Positions 53,441 to 62,764 of a DNA stretch of 64,000 bases are shown here, piece by piece (within the stretch, counting starts at the first letter, position 1; every line of letters begins with the position of its first letter). The notes under the pieces are model-generated. The model was given only the letters and a program-made list of their open reading frames with translations, was not told the origin of the DNA and did not search any database. Position numbers and translations under genes: made by a program. Location: positions 37,726 to 101,725 of the forward strand of contig MKTA01000019.1 in the NCBI GenBank assembly GCA_001897515.1, written 5' to 3'. Source of the DNA: Bacteroidetes bacterium 41-46 (GTDB lineage Bacteria > Bacteroidota > Bacteroidia > Bacteroidales > UBA932).

Positions 53441-53484
53441 TTTGTGGTACAAGTAGTTACCACAAATCACGGCGTTGAAATTTT
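53423..53484. terminator. Perfect 27 bp inverted repeat joining the ends of modC and the TPR gene
   Basis: AAAATTTCAACGCCGTGATTTGTGGTA (53423-53449) and its exact complement (53458-53484) are separated by 8 bases (CAAGTAGT). The left arm contains the last modC codons and stop; the right arm touches the stop of the convergent TPR gene. Followed by T-rich sequence on each strand, it should act as a bidirectional terminator. Confidence 0.8.
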
Positions 53485-53759
53485 TACGGATTCATCAGAT
53501 CAGTGTTCTGAAAACTCAGAATCTCATATATTGATTCAATTGCATGAGCTGCAGGTCCCTCAGGATTAAGGAACTTCGCCTTGTTAAGGGCATTGATAGC
53601 ATCTCCCCAAAGTTGTTGCCTTCTTAGAAGACTTCCGAGCAGATACCACGCCTCAGCATTCTCAGGTTCTCTCTCCAGCAGAGCTCTGAGCTCTACATTT
53701 GCCGCATCTGAGTCACCGGCTCTGAGTAATTGATCTATTTCAAGTAAGGTTTTAGCCAT
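53484..53759 (-). CDS. Small TPR-repeat protein
   Basis: 91 residues containing about two tetratricopeptide repeats (LLRAGDSDAANVELRALLEREPENAEAWYLLGSLLRRQQLWGDAINALNKAKFLNPEG). No signal peptide or enzymatic motif; probably a cytoplasmic protein-interaction module. It begins 18 nt after rnfA and is the last gene of the Rnf operon, so it may help assemble or regulate the complex, but nothing in the sequence proves it. Its stop lies at the foot of the 27 bp hairpin. Confidence 0.78.
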   Translation of the reverse strand: MAKTLLEIDQLLRAGDSDAANVELRALLEREPENAEAWYLLGSLLRRQQLWGDAINALNKAKFLNPEGPAAHAIESIYEILSFQNTDLMNP

Positions 53760-53777
53760 AATTCAATTTTTTAATTA

Positions 53778-54377
53778 CTAAACAAGTCCTGCAAAACCCA
53801 TAAAAGAGAGTGCCAGAATTCCCGCAGTAATCAGGGCTATAGGCATCCCTTTGAAAGGTTTTGGGACATTGGCAAGCTCCAGTTGCTCCCTTAGCCCGGC
53901 AAAAAGGATCATCGCCAGACCAAAGCCCAATGCATTCGCAATTGCAAAAACAACAGACTCTGCCAAATTCAGCATTTGGGGATCGCCTCCAAACGCAAAC
54001 TCTTTTGAAACTACAATAATTGCGACTCCAAGCACCGCACAGTTTGTGGTAATCAGAGGCAGAAATATACCCAGGGCCTGGTATAAAGAGGGGCTCACCT
54101 TCTTCAATATTATCTCTACCATCTGTACAAGAGCAGCTATCACAAGGATAAATGCGACAGTCTGCATAAACTCTATTCCCAGTGGAATAAGCACATAGTT
54201 CTGCAATAAATAGGTCACTAAAGTAGCAACAGACATCACAAAGGTTACGGCTCCGGCCATTCCGGCCGCTGTACTTACCTTGTTGGAGACTCCCAGGAAG
54301 GGGCAAACACCAAGAAACTGGGATAGCAGAATATTATTTACAAATACCGCCGATATAATTATCAAAATATACTCCAT
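53778..54377 (-). CDS. rnfA: Rnf complex subunit RnfA
   Basis: 199 residues, an integral inner-membrane subunit with six helices ([29 protein letters not shown] start, [35 protein letters not shown]). The conserved membrane cysteines that hold an Fe-S cluster between RnfA and RnfE are seen in LGVCPFLG and TTNCAVLG. The Rnf complex oxidises reduced ferredoxin with NAD+ and pumps Na+ or H+. It follows rnfE by 8 nt. Confidence 0.95.
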   Translation of the reverse strand: MEYILIIISAVFVNNILLSQFLGVCPFLGVSNKVSTAAGMAGAVTFVMSVATLVTYLLQNYVLIPLGIEFMQTVAFILVIAALVQMVEIILKKVSPSLYQALGIFLPLITTNCAVLGVAIIVVSKEFAFGGDPQMLNLAESVVFAIANALGFGLAMILFAGLREQLELANVPKPFKGMPIALITAGILALSFMGFAGLV

Positions 54378-54385
54378 AACCCCTA

Positions 54386-54973
54386 CTATTTAATTTTTGT
54401 CTTAAGTTTGTTGAAAAGCACCAGCAGGTATCCAAGGGCAATAAATGCACCCGGTGCAAGAACAAATACAAGTATTCCGTCTCCTTCAATAAATTTCACC
54501 CCAAATGCTGAGGCGCTACCCAGCAGCTCTCTGACCAGACCCAAAACAGTAAGAGCAGCAGTAAAGCCAAGTCCTATTCCTACTCCGTCCATAAATGAGT
54601 CACTTATTGAATTCTTGGATGCAAATGCCTCTGCCCTTCCAAGAACAATGCAGTTTACAACAATAAGCGGTATAAAGAGTCCAAGAGTTTCATACAATCC
54701 TGGTGTGTAGGCCTGCATAACAAACTGCAGTATAGTTACAAATGAAGCTATAACCACTATATAAGACGGGATTCTCACCTTGGCAGGAACAAAACCAGCA
54801 ATAGCAGAAATTACAACATTTGAGAGCATGAGCACGAAGGTTGTCGCCAAACCCATCCCCAAACCATTAATTGCAGAAGTGGTTGTACCAAGTGTCGGAC
54901 ACATCCCTAAAAGGAGCACAAATACAGGGTTCTCCTTTAAAATACCTTTTGTCAAGATATTAAGTTTACTCAT
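54386..54973 (-). CDS. rnfE: Rnf complex subunit RnfE
   Basis: 195 residues from ATG 54973 ([26 protein letters not shown]). The track starts at 55045 inside rnfG; ATG 54973 is preferred because AAGGAGG precedes it at good spacing and the family starts there. It is a six-helix membrane subunit paralogous to RnfA, with the cluster cysteines in LLGMCPTLG and [17 protein letters not shown]. It overlaps the rnfG end by 8 nt. Confidence 0.95.
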   Translation of the reverse strand: MSKLNILTKGILKENPVFVLLLGMCPTLGTTTSAINGLGMGLATTFVLMLSNVVISAIAGFVPAKVRIPSYIVVIASFVTILQFVMQAYTPGLYETLGLFIPLIVVNCIVLGRAEAFASKNSISDSFMDGVGIGLGFTAALTVLGLVRELLGSASAFGVKFIEGDGILVFVLAPGAFIALGYLLVLFNKLKTKIK

Positions 54974-55568
54974 CTTGAACCTCCTTTTTAATATTCTCTT
55001 CATTGCAAAGTTTGTATACCTCCCAGGCAGCCTCAACAGCTTCACAAAAAGCTCTTGATGTTATTGTAGAGGCGGTAATTGCGTCAACATCACCACCATC
55101 TTTCTTTACAAGCAGTTTGAAGTCCTCCGGGTTCTTCCCCTGGAACTGAACACTGAAGTCGCTCTTTCCCTCAACCATTTTATCACCAAGCCCCGGTGTC
55201 TCTGCATGAGAGAGTACAGCTGTATTATTAATAGTCCCGTCAGAATTAAAGCCGACCATAAGAACTATTCTCCCTCCAAAGCCTCCTGTTGTAAAGCTCT
55301 CAATTGCATACCCCACCAGCTCATCCCCCATCCTGGCCGGATAAACTGTATAGCTCTTTCCCCCCATCTCTTTAGCGAATTTCTCTGAGGAGGGATTATT
55401 GTCAAATTCGGCCACAACCTTAGATATTGCTGCATTGATTTTCGCAACCTTAGCCATATCAATCGGGCTCTTTGTGAGTGCATATACCCCGCCTAAAAGT
55501 GCTGAAGAAACCAGCGTTATTGAGGCCAGGGTTATAACCATATTCTTTAGAGTTGACTCTCTAGCCAT
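54966..55568 (-). CDS. rnfG: Rnf complex subunit RnfG (covalent FMN protein)
   Basis: 200 residues with one N-terminal membrane helix (MVITLASITLVSSALLGGVYALT) and a periplasmic FMN-binding domain. The flavin is attached to a threonine in the motif DAITASTITSRAF near residue 173, the S/T-containing version of SGATxT. ATG 55568 follows AAAGGAGG. It overlaps the rnfD end by 8 nt and the rnfE start by 8 nt, so the genes are translationally coupled. Confidence 0.94.
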   Translation of the reverse strand: MARESTLKNMVITLASITLVSSALLGGVYALTKSPIDMAKVAKINAAISKVVAEFDNNPSSEKFAKEMGGKSYTVYPARMGDELVGYAIESFTTGGFGGRIVLMVGFNSDGTINNTAVLSHAETPGLGDKMVEGKSDFSVQFQGKNPEDFKLLVKKDGGDVDAITASTITSRAFCEAVEAAWEVYKLCNEENIKKEVQDE

Positions 55569-56562
55569 GCTTCACCTCCTTTCCAAACTTTGCCGGCTTC
55601 ATATACATATTAATCAGTGGCACTGTTGCATTCATAATGAGAATAGCAAAAGAGATTCCCTCCGGATAGGCTCCCCAGTACCTGATGAGCATAGTAATTA
55701 CACCTATTCCTATTCCATACAGCACCATCCCCTTTTTACTCATAGGTGAGGTAACATAGTCTGTGGCCATGAAAATTGAGCCTATCAAAATACCACCTGT
55801 CAGGACATTGAACAGAGGGTCTGCATAACTTTCCGGGTTTATAAGCCAGAAAACACCTGAGAAGACCAGCACAGTGCCAATTATAGCTACAGGTATATGC
55901 GGTCTTATCACCCTTCTTATCAGGAGATAGATAAAACCAAGTATAAGAGCCAATGCCGATACCTCTCCCACAGAGCCCCCTATTTTTGAAAAGAGCATCT
56001 GGGAGTAAGAGAAGTTGTTTGCATCAAAAATCTGATCCATTGTAAGGCCCCGTGCCAACCCCTCCTTAACAATGGAGAGCGCAGTTGCACCGGAGCCGGC
56101 ATCAATACCCTCCCTGAACCATGAAGTAGGGATGGAGTAATCTGTCATTATAACCGGAAATGAGACAAGCAGAAATACACGACCGACAAGTGCGGGATTG
56201 AACAGGTTCTGCCCCACCCCTCCAAAGGTCATTTTTGCTATCCCGATAGCGACAACAGAGCCTATGAACATTATCCACCATGGTGAATTTGGCGGCAGGT
56301 TGAGCGATAGCAACAACCCAGTCAGAGCCGCAGAATAATCGTTTACAGTGATTTTGGATTTTACTATGTACTTCTGAATTACATACTCAACCGCTACCGC
56401 TGTCGCCACCCCCACAAGGGCAAGCTTAACGGCAGAGAATCCAAAGTAATATACCGATACCAGCAGAGAAGGAGCCAGTGCTATTATCACATCCCTCATC
56501 AGGCTTTTGGTACTCTCCTTGCCGTGAAGATGCGGTGCCGGTGAAACAATCAGTTTTTTCAT
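55561..56562 (-). CDS. rnfD: Rnf complex subunit RnfD
   Basis: 333 residues with about nine membrane helices, related to NqrB. The start LIVSPAPHLHGKESTKSLMRDVIIALAP is the family N-terminus. The covalent flavin site is expected in GSIFMATDYVTSPMSKKG near residue 265. GVGQNLFNPALVGRVFLL and the hydrophobic segments match throughout. It lies 16 nt after rnfC and overlaps rnfG by 8 nt. Confidence 0.95.
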   Translation of the reverse strand: MKKLIVSPAPHLHGKESTKSLMRDVIIALAPSLLVSVYYFGFSAVKLALVGVATAVAVEYVIQKYIVKSKITVNDYSAALTGLLLSLNLPPNSPWWIMFIGSVVAIGIAKMTFGGVGQNLFNPALVGRVFLLVSFPVIMTDYSIPTSWFREGIDAGSGATALSIVKEGLARGLTMDQIFDANNFSYSQMLFSKIGGSVGEVSALALILGFIYLLIRRVIRPHIPVAIIGTVLVFSGVFWLINPESYADPLFNVLTGGILIGSIFMATDYVTSPMSKKGMVLYGIGIGVITMLIRYWGAYPEGISFAILIMNATVPLINMYMKPAKFGKEVKHG

Positions 56563-56578
56563 ATCTGGTTATTAGATT

Positions 56579-57916
56579 TTACTTTTTTGGTCTGCTTCTT
56601 ATTATTTTCAGAACCTTGGCCTTTGAGAGCCTTATTGTGTCAAGAAGAGGTATGTCTGACGGACATACATAGAGACAGCTTCCGCACTCAATGCAGTCAT
56701 GTACCATATTGGCCTCAAGATCCTCCACTCTGTTTGCCCTGGAGAGTCTGTTAAGAAGATATGGCTCCAGCCCCATTGGGCAGGCATCAACACATTTTGC
56801 ACACCTTATACAGTTCGCCTCTTCGCCTCTCTTTGTCTCCTCAAGAGTTAGCAAAAGCAAAGCCGATGTGCTTTTTACCGATGCAGCCTCTATCCTTGAG
56901 ACCGCCTTACCCATCATAGGGCCTCCGCTTACAAGCTTCTCTGCATCTTTAGGAAAACCACCCACAGCAAAGATCATGGACTCAAATGTAGTACCAACCC
57001 TCATCCTGAAGTTTCTCTGCTCAGGCATACACTTACCGGTTACCGTCACTACTCCTTCAAAAAGGGGTTTGTTTTTTTGAACTGCCTCATAAACAGCCAA
57101 AGCTGTTCCCACATTCTGAACAACAACACCCACATCAATAGGGAGCCCCATTGATGGTACCTGCCTTCCGACAATAGCATCTATAAGTTGTTTCTCACCC
57201 CCCTGCGGGTATCTCTTTTTCAGAGATACAATTTTTATTTCAGGATAGCCTTTAGAGGCTATCTCCTTCATCCTTTTAATGGCTTTGGGTTTATTCTCCT
57301 CAATCCCTATGTACGACTTTTTAACCCCTAAAGCCAGCATCATCAGCTTTACCCCTATAAGTATCTCCTCTGTGTTTTCCAGCATTATTCTGTAATCAGA
57401 GGTTAAATAGGGCTCACACTCCGCCCCGTTAACAAGGAGATAATCTGCCTTTTTACCGGGAGGCGGAGATAATTTAATATGGGTTGGAAATGCAGCCCCC
57501 CCAAGTCCGACAATACCACACTCTGCAATCTTGTCAATAATCTCCTTGGGAGAATGGACTATTTTCCTGTTAATTTCTGAAGATCTGTCAATACTCTCCT
57601 CCCACTCATCTCCCTCAACATTGATTACTATGTGTTGCACCAGATTACCTGACAGGTCCGGCAACATCTCAATTGAATTCACTGTCCCTGAAACGGAGGA
57701 GTGGACATTTGCGGATATAAAGCCGTTTGCTTTTGCAATAAGCTGGCCCGTTTTAACCTTGTCACCTTTTGCCACAACAGGTTCTGCCGGGGCTCCCAGA
57801 TGTTGCGACATTGAGATATACGCCCTCTCCATTACGGGGAAGTTCTCAATTGCCGCATTAATTGATATTTTATTGTCATGCGGATGGATACCGCCTATGC
57901 TGAATGTTTTGCTCAT
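56579..57916 (-). CDS. rnfC: Rnf complex subunit RnfC (NADH-binding)
   Basis: 445 residues, the peripheral subunit carrying FMN, NADH site and two 4Fe-4S clusters. Seen in order: N-terminal barrel-sandwich (IHPHDNKISINAAIENFPV), NuoF-like NADH/FMN domain with GIVGLGGAAFPTHIKL near residue 136 and NGAECEPYLTSDYR, SLBB-like part, and cluster motifs CIRCAKCVDACPMGL and CIECGSCLYVCPSDI near 365-410. It is 9 nt after rnfB and 16 nt before rnfD. Confidence 0.96.
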   Translation of the reverse strand: MSKTFSIGGIHPHDNKISINAAIENFPVMERAYISMSQHLGAPAEPVVAKGDKVKTGQLIAKANGFISANVHSSVSGTVNSIEMLPDLSGNLVQHIVINVEGDEWEESIDRSSEINRKIVHSPKEIIDKIAECGIVGLGGAAFPTHIKLSPPPGKKADYLLVNGAECEPYLTSDYRIMLENTEEILIGVKLMMLALGVKKSYIGIEENKPKAIKRMKEIASKGYPEIKIVSLKKRYPQGGEKQLIDAIVGRQVPSMGLPIDVGVVVQNVGTALAVYEAVQKNKPLFEGVVTVTGKCMPEQRNFRMRVGTTFESMIFAVGGFPKDAEKLVSGGPMMGKAVSRIEAASVKSTSALLLLTLEETKRGEEANCIRCAKCVDACPMGLEPYLLNRLSRANRVEDLEANMVHDCIECGSCLYVCPSDIPLLDTIRLSKAKVLKIIRSRPKK

Positions 57917-57925
57917 ACCATGGAA

Positions 57926-58786
57926 TTATTGCTGTTCAACCTCTGCAACCGCTTTTTTTGGAACCCTTACAGGGAAGTTAACCTCCCAAATAGCGTTTGT
58001 AGGACACTCCACAACGCACTTTCTGCACAACTTGCATTTGTTGTAGTCTATATAGGCAAGATTTGATGATATTGTAATTGCATCATAGGCACAAACCTTC
58101 TGGCATTTTGTACACCCGATGCAGGCAACCGCACAGGCCTTTCTCGCCACTCCGCCCTTATCTTTGTTTATACACGACACAAAAATCCGTTTCCCTTTAG
58201 GTCCCTTATTCCTCAATTCTATGATCATCTTTGGACAGGCCTTAACACAAGCTCCACAGGCAGTACACTTCTCTTCGTCCACCTCCGGGAGTCCTGTTCT
58301 GGGATTCATCTTTATCGCATCAAAATCGCAGGACAATTCGCAATCCCCCTGACCTAGACATCCATACCTGCAATCTGTATCCCCGGCATATAGCGAGGCC
58401 ATTACAGCACAAGAGGTGTATCCGTCATAATTATTAGATTTCGGTCTGCTGTCACAGTTTCCGTTGCACCTGACAACAGCCACCTGAGGAACCTTCTCCT
58501 CTACACTCCTTCCCAGATATTCGGCGACCTTTTTCATAACATCATTTCCGCCTACCGGGCAGAAGAGACCATCCATGGTTTCGGCTTTAACGCAACCCTC
58601 TGCAAATGCCCTGCATCCTGTAAATCCGCATCCTCCGCAATTTGCTCCGGGAAGAATTGTCTCTACATCGTCAATTCTGGGGTCCTCAACCACCTTGAAT
58701 TTTTGGGCTGTGAAGTATAGAATCAGAGCCAGAACAAGCCCGAGAACGGTAAGGCTTGCTATGGTAAAGATAATTATAGCAGTCAT
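57926..58786 (-). CDS. rnfB: Rnf complex subunit RnfB (ferredoxin-type electron entry)
   Basis: 286 residues with one N-terminal membrane helix (IIIFTIASLTVLGLVLALILYFTA). A 4Fe-4S domain with GANCGGCGFTGCRAFAEG (about 48-70) follows, then several ferredoxin motifs: CLGQGDCELSCDFDAI, CTACGACVKACP, CIGCTKCQKVCAYDAI and CKLCRKCVVECPTNAI. It accepts electrons from reduced ferredoxin. The first rnf gene; gene order B-C-D-G-E-A with rseC upstream is the arrangement usual in Bacteroidetes. Confidence 0.96.
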   Translation of the reverse strand: MTAIIIFTIASLTVLGLVLALILYFTAQKFKVVEDPRIDDVETILPGANCGGCGFTGCRAFAEGCVKAETMDGLFCPVGGNDVMKKVAEYLGRSVEEKVPQVAVVRCNGNCDSRPKSNNYDGYTSCAVMASLYAGDTDCRYGCLGQGDCELSCDFDAIKMNPRTGLPEVDEEKCTACGACVKACPKMIIELRNKGPKGKRIFVSCINKDKGGVARKACAVACIGCTKCQKVCAYDAITISSNLAYIDYNKCKLCRKCVVECPTNAIWEVNFPVRVPKKAVAEVEQQ

Positions 58787-58790
58787 ATAT

Positions 58791-59216
58791 TTAGTTCAGT
58801 TTCTCTATTGTAAAAATATACTCTTTGCGGAACCTGTCCCTGAAGAGATAAACCACTGTATAGTAGATAGCAAGCCCCCCAAGAATAGCAAGACCTGTTA
58901 AGAGGTCACCCGCCCCGACAGAAGACAAAGATAGCAATATTGCCACCAGAATCAACAAAGGAATCAGGTATGAAATATAGAGAGCCTTGTGTCCCAGGCT
59001 CTTTTTCAGCAAAACATTTACCTTTTCACCCGGAGAGAAGTTTGAGTACCCGGAATTGGCAACCTCTACAACTTTAGTTTCCACTTCGCCCAAAGAACAT
59101 GCTCCTTTAGCTGCACAAGATCCGCATGCAGAACTGCTAAGGATTTCAACTGTAATAAATTCAGTATTTATATCAACTATTACACCTTCATGATCTATAT
59201 GTTCATCTCTTTTCAT
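58791..59216 (-). CDS. SoxR-reducing system protein RseC family
   Basis: 141 residues from ATG 59216 (the track uses GTG 59219). A cysteine-rich N-terminal part (residues about 10-60, EILSSSACGSCAAKGACSLGEVE, four Cys close together) precedes two membrane helices (LGHKALYISYLIPLLILVAILLSL and LLTGLAILGGLAIYYTVVYLF). RseC proteins accompany rnf operons and are thought to affect maturation or redox control of the complex. It is 4 nt before rnfB and begins at the stop of the DUF3108 gene. Confidence 0.88.
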   Translation of the reverse strand: MKRDEHIDHEGVIVDINTEFITVEILSSSACGSCAAKGACSLGEVETKVVEVANSGYSNFSPGEKVNVLLKKSLGHKALYISYLIPLLILVAILLSLSSVGAGDLLTGLAILGGLAIYYTVVYLFRDRFRKEYIFTIEKLN

Positions 59217-59218
59217 CA

Positions 59219-60055
59219 CTATTTTATCTTGCTTATCATTGGGTATTTAAGATTTTCCGCACTCTTCAGAGTGCCAAAAAGCCTTCCTATTATTATCTCA
59301 ACCTCAAAACCCAGAGGTATTTTGTTCTCGTCATCAGAGATCCATATAATCATCTCTTTGTCTCCTCTGAATACAGTGCCGGCAATAAGCTTTACAGCAA
59401 ATTTTGCGGTTCTGAAGGTACCCATCCCATGAATTCGCTTCTCCTCCCTGCCCAGGTACCTGAATGATATGTCAAATATATCATCGTCAATCACAAATGA
59501 GACAGGATACAGTTTGCCGGGGGAGTCACTGCTGAAGTCAATTGTTCTTGCATAGTAGAACATTGTAACAATGTCATAGGTACAAGGGCTTCCTGTAAGC
59601 AATGTATCCTTCTGAGGGTCATCATACCTTTGCGTTATTGAACGTATTCTGTTATCAGGAAAAAATGTGAAATTATTTCTCATCCTGTACTTCCCCTCCT
59701 GAACATTTCTGTGGAAATAGAATGGCCTTAAATTTTTTGTATAAAATTTTGATTCGTAATAGTCTCTCACTTTGAAGAAGAGATCATAGAATTTATGGGT
59801 TTTGCCCTCCACTATTGCGTGAAAATGCTCCCCGGCTGCCTCCGAATTACTGAATCTGAGGCGGGCACTTCCTTCAGCCACATCAGAAATTACTCCTCCC
59901 CAATTATAAGATAGTGAGTATTTTAAAACCTCCCCGTCCTTATATGGAAGGTCCGCCGCAGTTCCCACCCTTGCAGGTGGACAATCAGCTCTCTGAGCAA
60001 ACGCAGAGGAGAGTGACAGCACAAGAGAGATTGATATAATAAAAGCTCTTATCAT
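59219..60055 (-). CDS. DUF3108-domain exported protein
   Basis: 278 residues from ATG 60055 (MIRAFIISISLVLSLSSAFAQ, a signal peptide). The track start at 60184 lies inside dnaB and is rejected. The mature part (about 25-270) is a beta-rich DUF3108-like domain: LPYKDGEVLKYSLSYNWGG, DYYESKFYTKNLRPFYFHRNVQEG, TYDIVTMFYYARTIDF, IWISDDENKIPLGFEVEIIIG. The family is periplasmic with unknown role, perhaps in envelope or polysaccharide handling. It ends at the rseC start and lies 10 nt after dnaB. Confidence 0.82.
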   Translation of the reverse strand: MIRAFIISISLVLSLSSAFAQRADCPPARVGTAADLPYKDGEVLKYSLSYNWGGVISDVAEGSARLRFSNSEAAGEHFHAIVEGKTHKFYDLFFKVRDYYESKFYTKNLRPFYFHRNVQEGKYRMRNNFTFFPDNRIRSITQRYDDPQKDTLLTGSPCTYDIVTMFYYARTIDFSSDSPGKLYPVSFVIDDDIFDISFRYLGREEKRIHGMGTFRTAKFAVKLIAGTVFRGDKEMIIWISDDENKIPLGFEVEIIIGRLFGTLKSAENLKYPMISKIK

Positions 60056-60065
60056 AGAGACCTTT

Positions 60066-61559
60066 TTATGAGTCAAAGTCAGGATTCGGAGTAAATTCCA
60101 CGCTGGTATTGAGCTTTGATCCATACGTGTGAACAGTTCCTGCCTGATGCTCTCTGGACAAATCAGGATCGGTAATATCAACAAATCTAACCTCTGAATT
60201 TCTGAATCTCATCTGAACATCACATACAGCACCGTTACGGTGTTTTGCAATAATGATATCAGTTATTCCTACCATCGCCGGGTCCTCAGTCAATCCATAA
60301 TAGTCCTGTCTGTGGATAAATATTACAATATCCGCATCCTGTTCAATTGCACCTGACTCTCTAAGGTCGCTCAACTGAGGACGTTTGTTCCCCCCTCTTG
60401 TCTCAACGGCACGACTCAGCTGCGAGAGTGCGATTACCGGCACATTAAGCTCTTTGGCAATAGCCTTTAGTGACCTTGATATTGCCGATACCTCCTGCTC
60501 TCTCATCCCCCTTAACTCAGGAGGGCCGCTCATCAACTGAAGGTAGTCAATTATAATAGCTTTGACTCCTGCATTCATTACAAGCCTTCTTGCTTTTGAC
60601 CTGAACTCATATATTGAGAGTGAAGGTGTGTCGTCAATATAAAGTGGTGCCTTGATAAGTTGTGCAAGTCTTGTGTTAATCTGCGTCCACTCATAATCCT
60701 CAAGCTTCTTTCCACCCTTTATTTTGTCTGAAGGAAGACCAGTTTCGCTTATCATAAGCCTTTTAACAAGCTGTAATGCAGACATCTCCAGCGAGAAAAA
60801 TGCAACAGGAATCTGGTGCTCAACAGCCATATTTCTTGCCATGGTGAGAACAAAAGCAGTCTTACCCATTGAAGGCCTTGCTGCCAGAATTACAAGATCA
60901 GACGGCTGCCATCCCAGGGTTACTCTGTCAAGAGAGGTGTATCCAGATCGGACACCGGAGAGTCCGTCAGATCTCAACTGATTATTATGTAGTTCATCTA
61001 TAGCCTCTTCAATTACTGACTTAACCGGTCTTGTCTCCCTTTTTATATTTCTGTCTGAAAGCGTAAAGATCTTCTGCTGGGTTGTATCCAGCAAATCGTC
61101 AACCGGAATGTTGTCGTCAAAAGAGTCTCTCTGAACCTCGTAAGATATTGATATTAGCTCCCTCTGAATGTATTTCTGAAGAAGAAGCTTGGAGTGGTAC
61201 TCAAGGTGCGCTGCAGAGCTGATTCTCATGCTCAGCTGAGTAAGGAAAGAGTTACCACCTACAATCTCCAGATCTCCGTTTCTTTTAAGCTCATCTGAAA
61301 CCGTAAGCAAATCAACAGGATAGTGCTTATCTGAGAGAGATTTGATAGCATTGAAAATCTTCCTGTGAGCATCTTTGTAAAAACACTCGGCAGTAATAAT
61401 CTCCATTGTCTCAGGAACCATGTTGGGTTCAAGCATAAGTGCACCGAGAACCGCCTCCTCAATATCCAGTGCCTGAGGGGGTCGTTTTCCCATGTCAAGT
61501 CCTATTGAGTCAAGATTCTTCTCCTGTGCCTGTTTTGTTTTGCTATAGTTCTTTGCCAT
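60066..61559 (-). CDS. dnaB: Replicative DNA helicase DnaB
   Basis: 497 residues from ATG 61559 (MAKNYSKTKQAQEKNLD; the track uses a TTG at 61568). The N-terminal helical domain (about 30-130, PPQALDIEEAVLGALMLEPN) binds primase; the RecA-like motor follows with Walker A ARPSMGKTAFVLTMARN near 230, Walker B IIIDYLQLMSG near 336, and the arginine-finger region SQLSRAVETRGGNKRPQLSDLRESGAIEQDAD near 380-410. It unwinds DNA at the fork. No intein interrupts the motor domain. The start overlaps no neighbour; the aminotransferase stop is 5 nt away. Confidence 0.96.
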   Translation of the reverse strand: MAKNYSKTKQAQEKNLDSIGLDMGKRPPQALDIEEAVLGALMLEPNMVPETMEIITAECFYKDAHRKIFNAIKSLSDKHYPVDLLTVSDELKRNGDLEIVGGNSFLTQLSMRISSAAHLEYHSKLLLQKYIQRELISISYEVQRDSFDDNIPVDDLLDTTQQKIFTLSDRNIKRETRPVKSVIEEAIDELHNNQLRSDGLSGVRSGYTSLDRVTLGWQPSDLVILAARPSMGKTAFVLTMARNMAVEHQIPVAFFSLEMSALQLVKRLMISETGLPSDKIKGGKKLEDYEWTQINTRLAQLIKAPLYIDDTPSLSIYEFRSKARRLVMNAGVKAIIIDYLQLMSGPPELRGMREQEVSAISRSLKAIAKELNVPVIALSQLSRAVETRGGNKRPQLSDLRESGAIEQDADIVIFIHRQDYYGLTEDPAMVGITDIIIAKHRNGAVCDVQMRFRNSEVRFVDITDPDLSREHQAGTVHTYGSKLNTSVEFTPNPDFDS

Positions 61560-61564
61560 AATTA

Positions 61565-62764
61565 TCAAAGTCTGTCCAATGCGCCGATTATCAATCCGGC
61601 TGAATACTCTATCTCTTCATCTGTAATGGAGAGCGGAGGCGCAATTCTGAATGAATTTTCATCAAAAAGGAACCAGTCGCTCATCACTCCTGCCTCTGTC
61701 AGCAAGGGCAGCACTCTCTCTGCATAATCCCTAGAACCAAGATCAACAGCCAGGAGCAGACCGGCCTGCCTTATCTCCTTTACTGCCGGGTGCCTGCCTA
61801 TCATTTTACAATATATCTGCCCCTTTCTCTCTGCATCATCTATCCAGTTCTCTCTTAGCAGAATTTTCAGCGAAGCGAGTGCTGCAGCGCAAGATACCGG
61901 ATGCCCGCCGAATGTTGTAATATGTCCCAATACAGGATTATGCTGCCAAAGGCTCATCAATTCTGACGATGCAGCAAAGGCACCAAGTGGCATGCCTCCC
62001 CCCAACGCCTTTGCTAAGGTAATAATATCCGGTACAACATTCCATCTCTGAGCCGCAAAAAGTTTTCCACAACGCCCAAAACCGGTCTGTATTTCATCAA
62101 ATATCAAAACCGTACCGGTCTCATTACATCGCCTCCTTACAGCTTCAAGATAGCCGGATTCCGGAATCCTGACCCCCCCCTCGCCCTGTACAGGCTCAAC
62201 TATAAAGGCAGCTGTCCTCTCTGTAATAAGTGAGAGATCCTCAAATGAATTGAATCTTATATGTCTGATATCTGGTAAAAGTGGCCTGAATGAGCTTTTA
62301 AAAACCTCTGAGCCCATTAGGCTCAGTGCCCCGTGCGTGCTGCCGTGATAGCTGTTTATACAGCTGATGATCTCTGTCCTGCCGGTTTTCCTTTTAGCCA
62401 GCTTAACAGCTGCCTCATTAGCTTCACTCCCGGAGTTAACATAGTAAACAACGTCCAGGTTACGGGGAAGCTGAGAGGATAGAAGTGTCGCGTGATCCAC
62501 CTGCGGTTGCTGGATTATCTCTCCATAGACCATAAGGTGCATATGCCTTGATGCCTGCTCACACACAGCAGATACCACCTCAGGGTTTGAGTGACCGACA
62601 TTTGATACAGAAACACCGGAGACAAGATCTATAAATCTCCTGCCGTCAGGGGAGTAAATAAATACCCCCTCCGCCCTCTGAATTTCTATTCCCAGAGGTG
62701 AGGGGGAAGTTTGTCCTACGAATTTAAAGAAGTTCTCCCCTAACCTATAGGGTTTGCGGAACAT
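61565..62764 (-). CDS. Class III PLP-dependent aminotransferase (ornithine/acetylornithine-like)
   Basis: 399 residues. The PLP signatures are present: YVNSGSEANEAAVKLAKRKTGR near 110, YHGSTHGALSLMGS near 140, FDEIQTGFGRCGKLFA near 225, and the catalytic lysine in DIITLAKALGGGMPLGAFA near 255. FGGHPVSCAAALASL near 287 is the next conserved block. The overall pattern is that of the acetylornithine/ornithine/4-aminobutyrate aminotransferase group; the exact substrate cannot be told. No arginine or proline genes are adjacent. The start overlaps the zinc-ribbon gene stop by 1 nt. Confidence 0.87.
   Translation of the reverse strand: MFRKPYRLGENFFKFVGQTSPSPLGIEIQRAEGVFIYSPDGRRFIDLVSGVSVSNVGHSNPEVVSAVCEQASRHMHLMVYGEIIQQPQVDHATLLSSQLPRNLDVVYYVNSGSEANEAAVKLAKRKTGRTEIISCINSYHGSTHGALSLMGSEVFKSSFRPLLPDIRHIRFNSFEDLSLITERTAAFIVEPVQGEGGVRIPESGYLEAVRRRCNETGTVLIFDEIQTGFGRCGKLFAAQRWNVVPDIITLAKALGGGMPLGAFAASSELMSLWQHNPVLGHITTFGGHPVSCAAALASLKILLRENWIDDAERKGQIYCKMIGRHPAVKEIRQAGLLLAVDLGSRDYAERVLPLLTEAGVMSDWFLFDENSFRIAPPLSITDEEIEYSAGLIIGALDRL

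Noticed and set aside
53752-54306. 184-residue minus ORF
   Set aside because: Shadow frame of rnfA; cysteine-rich nonsense without family pattern, while the rnfA frame is clear.
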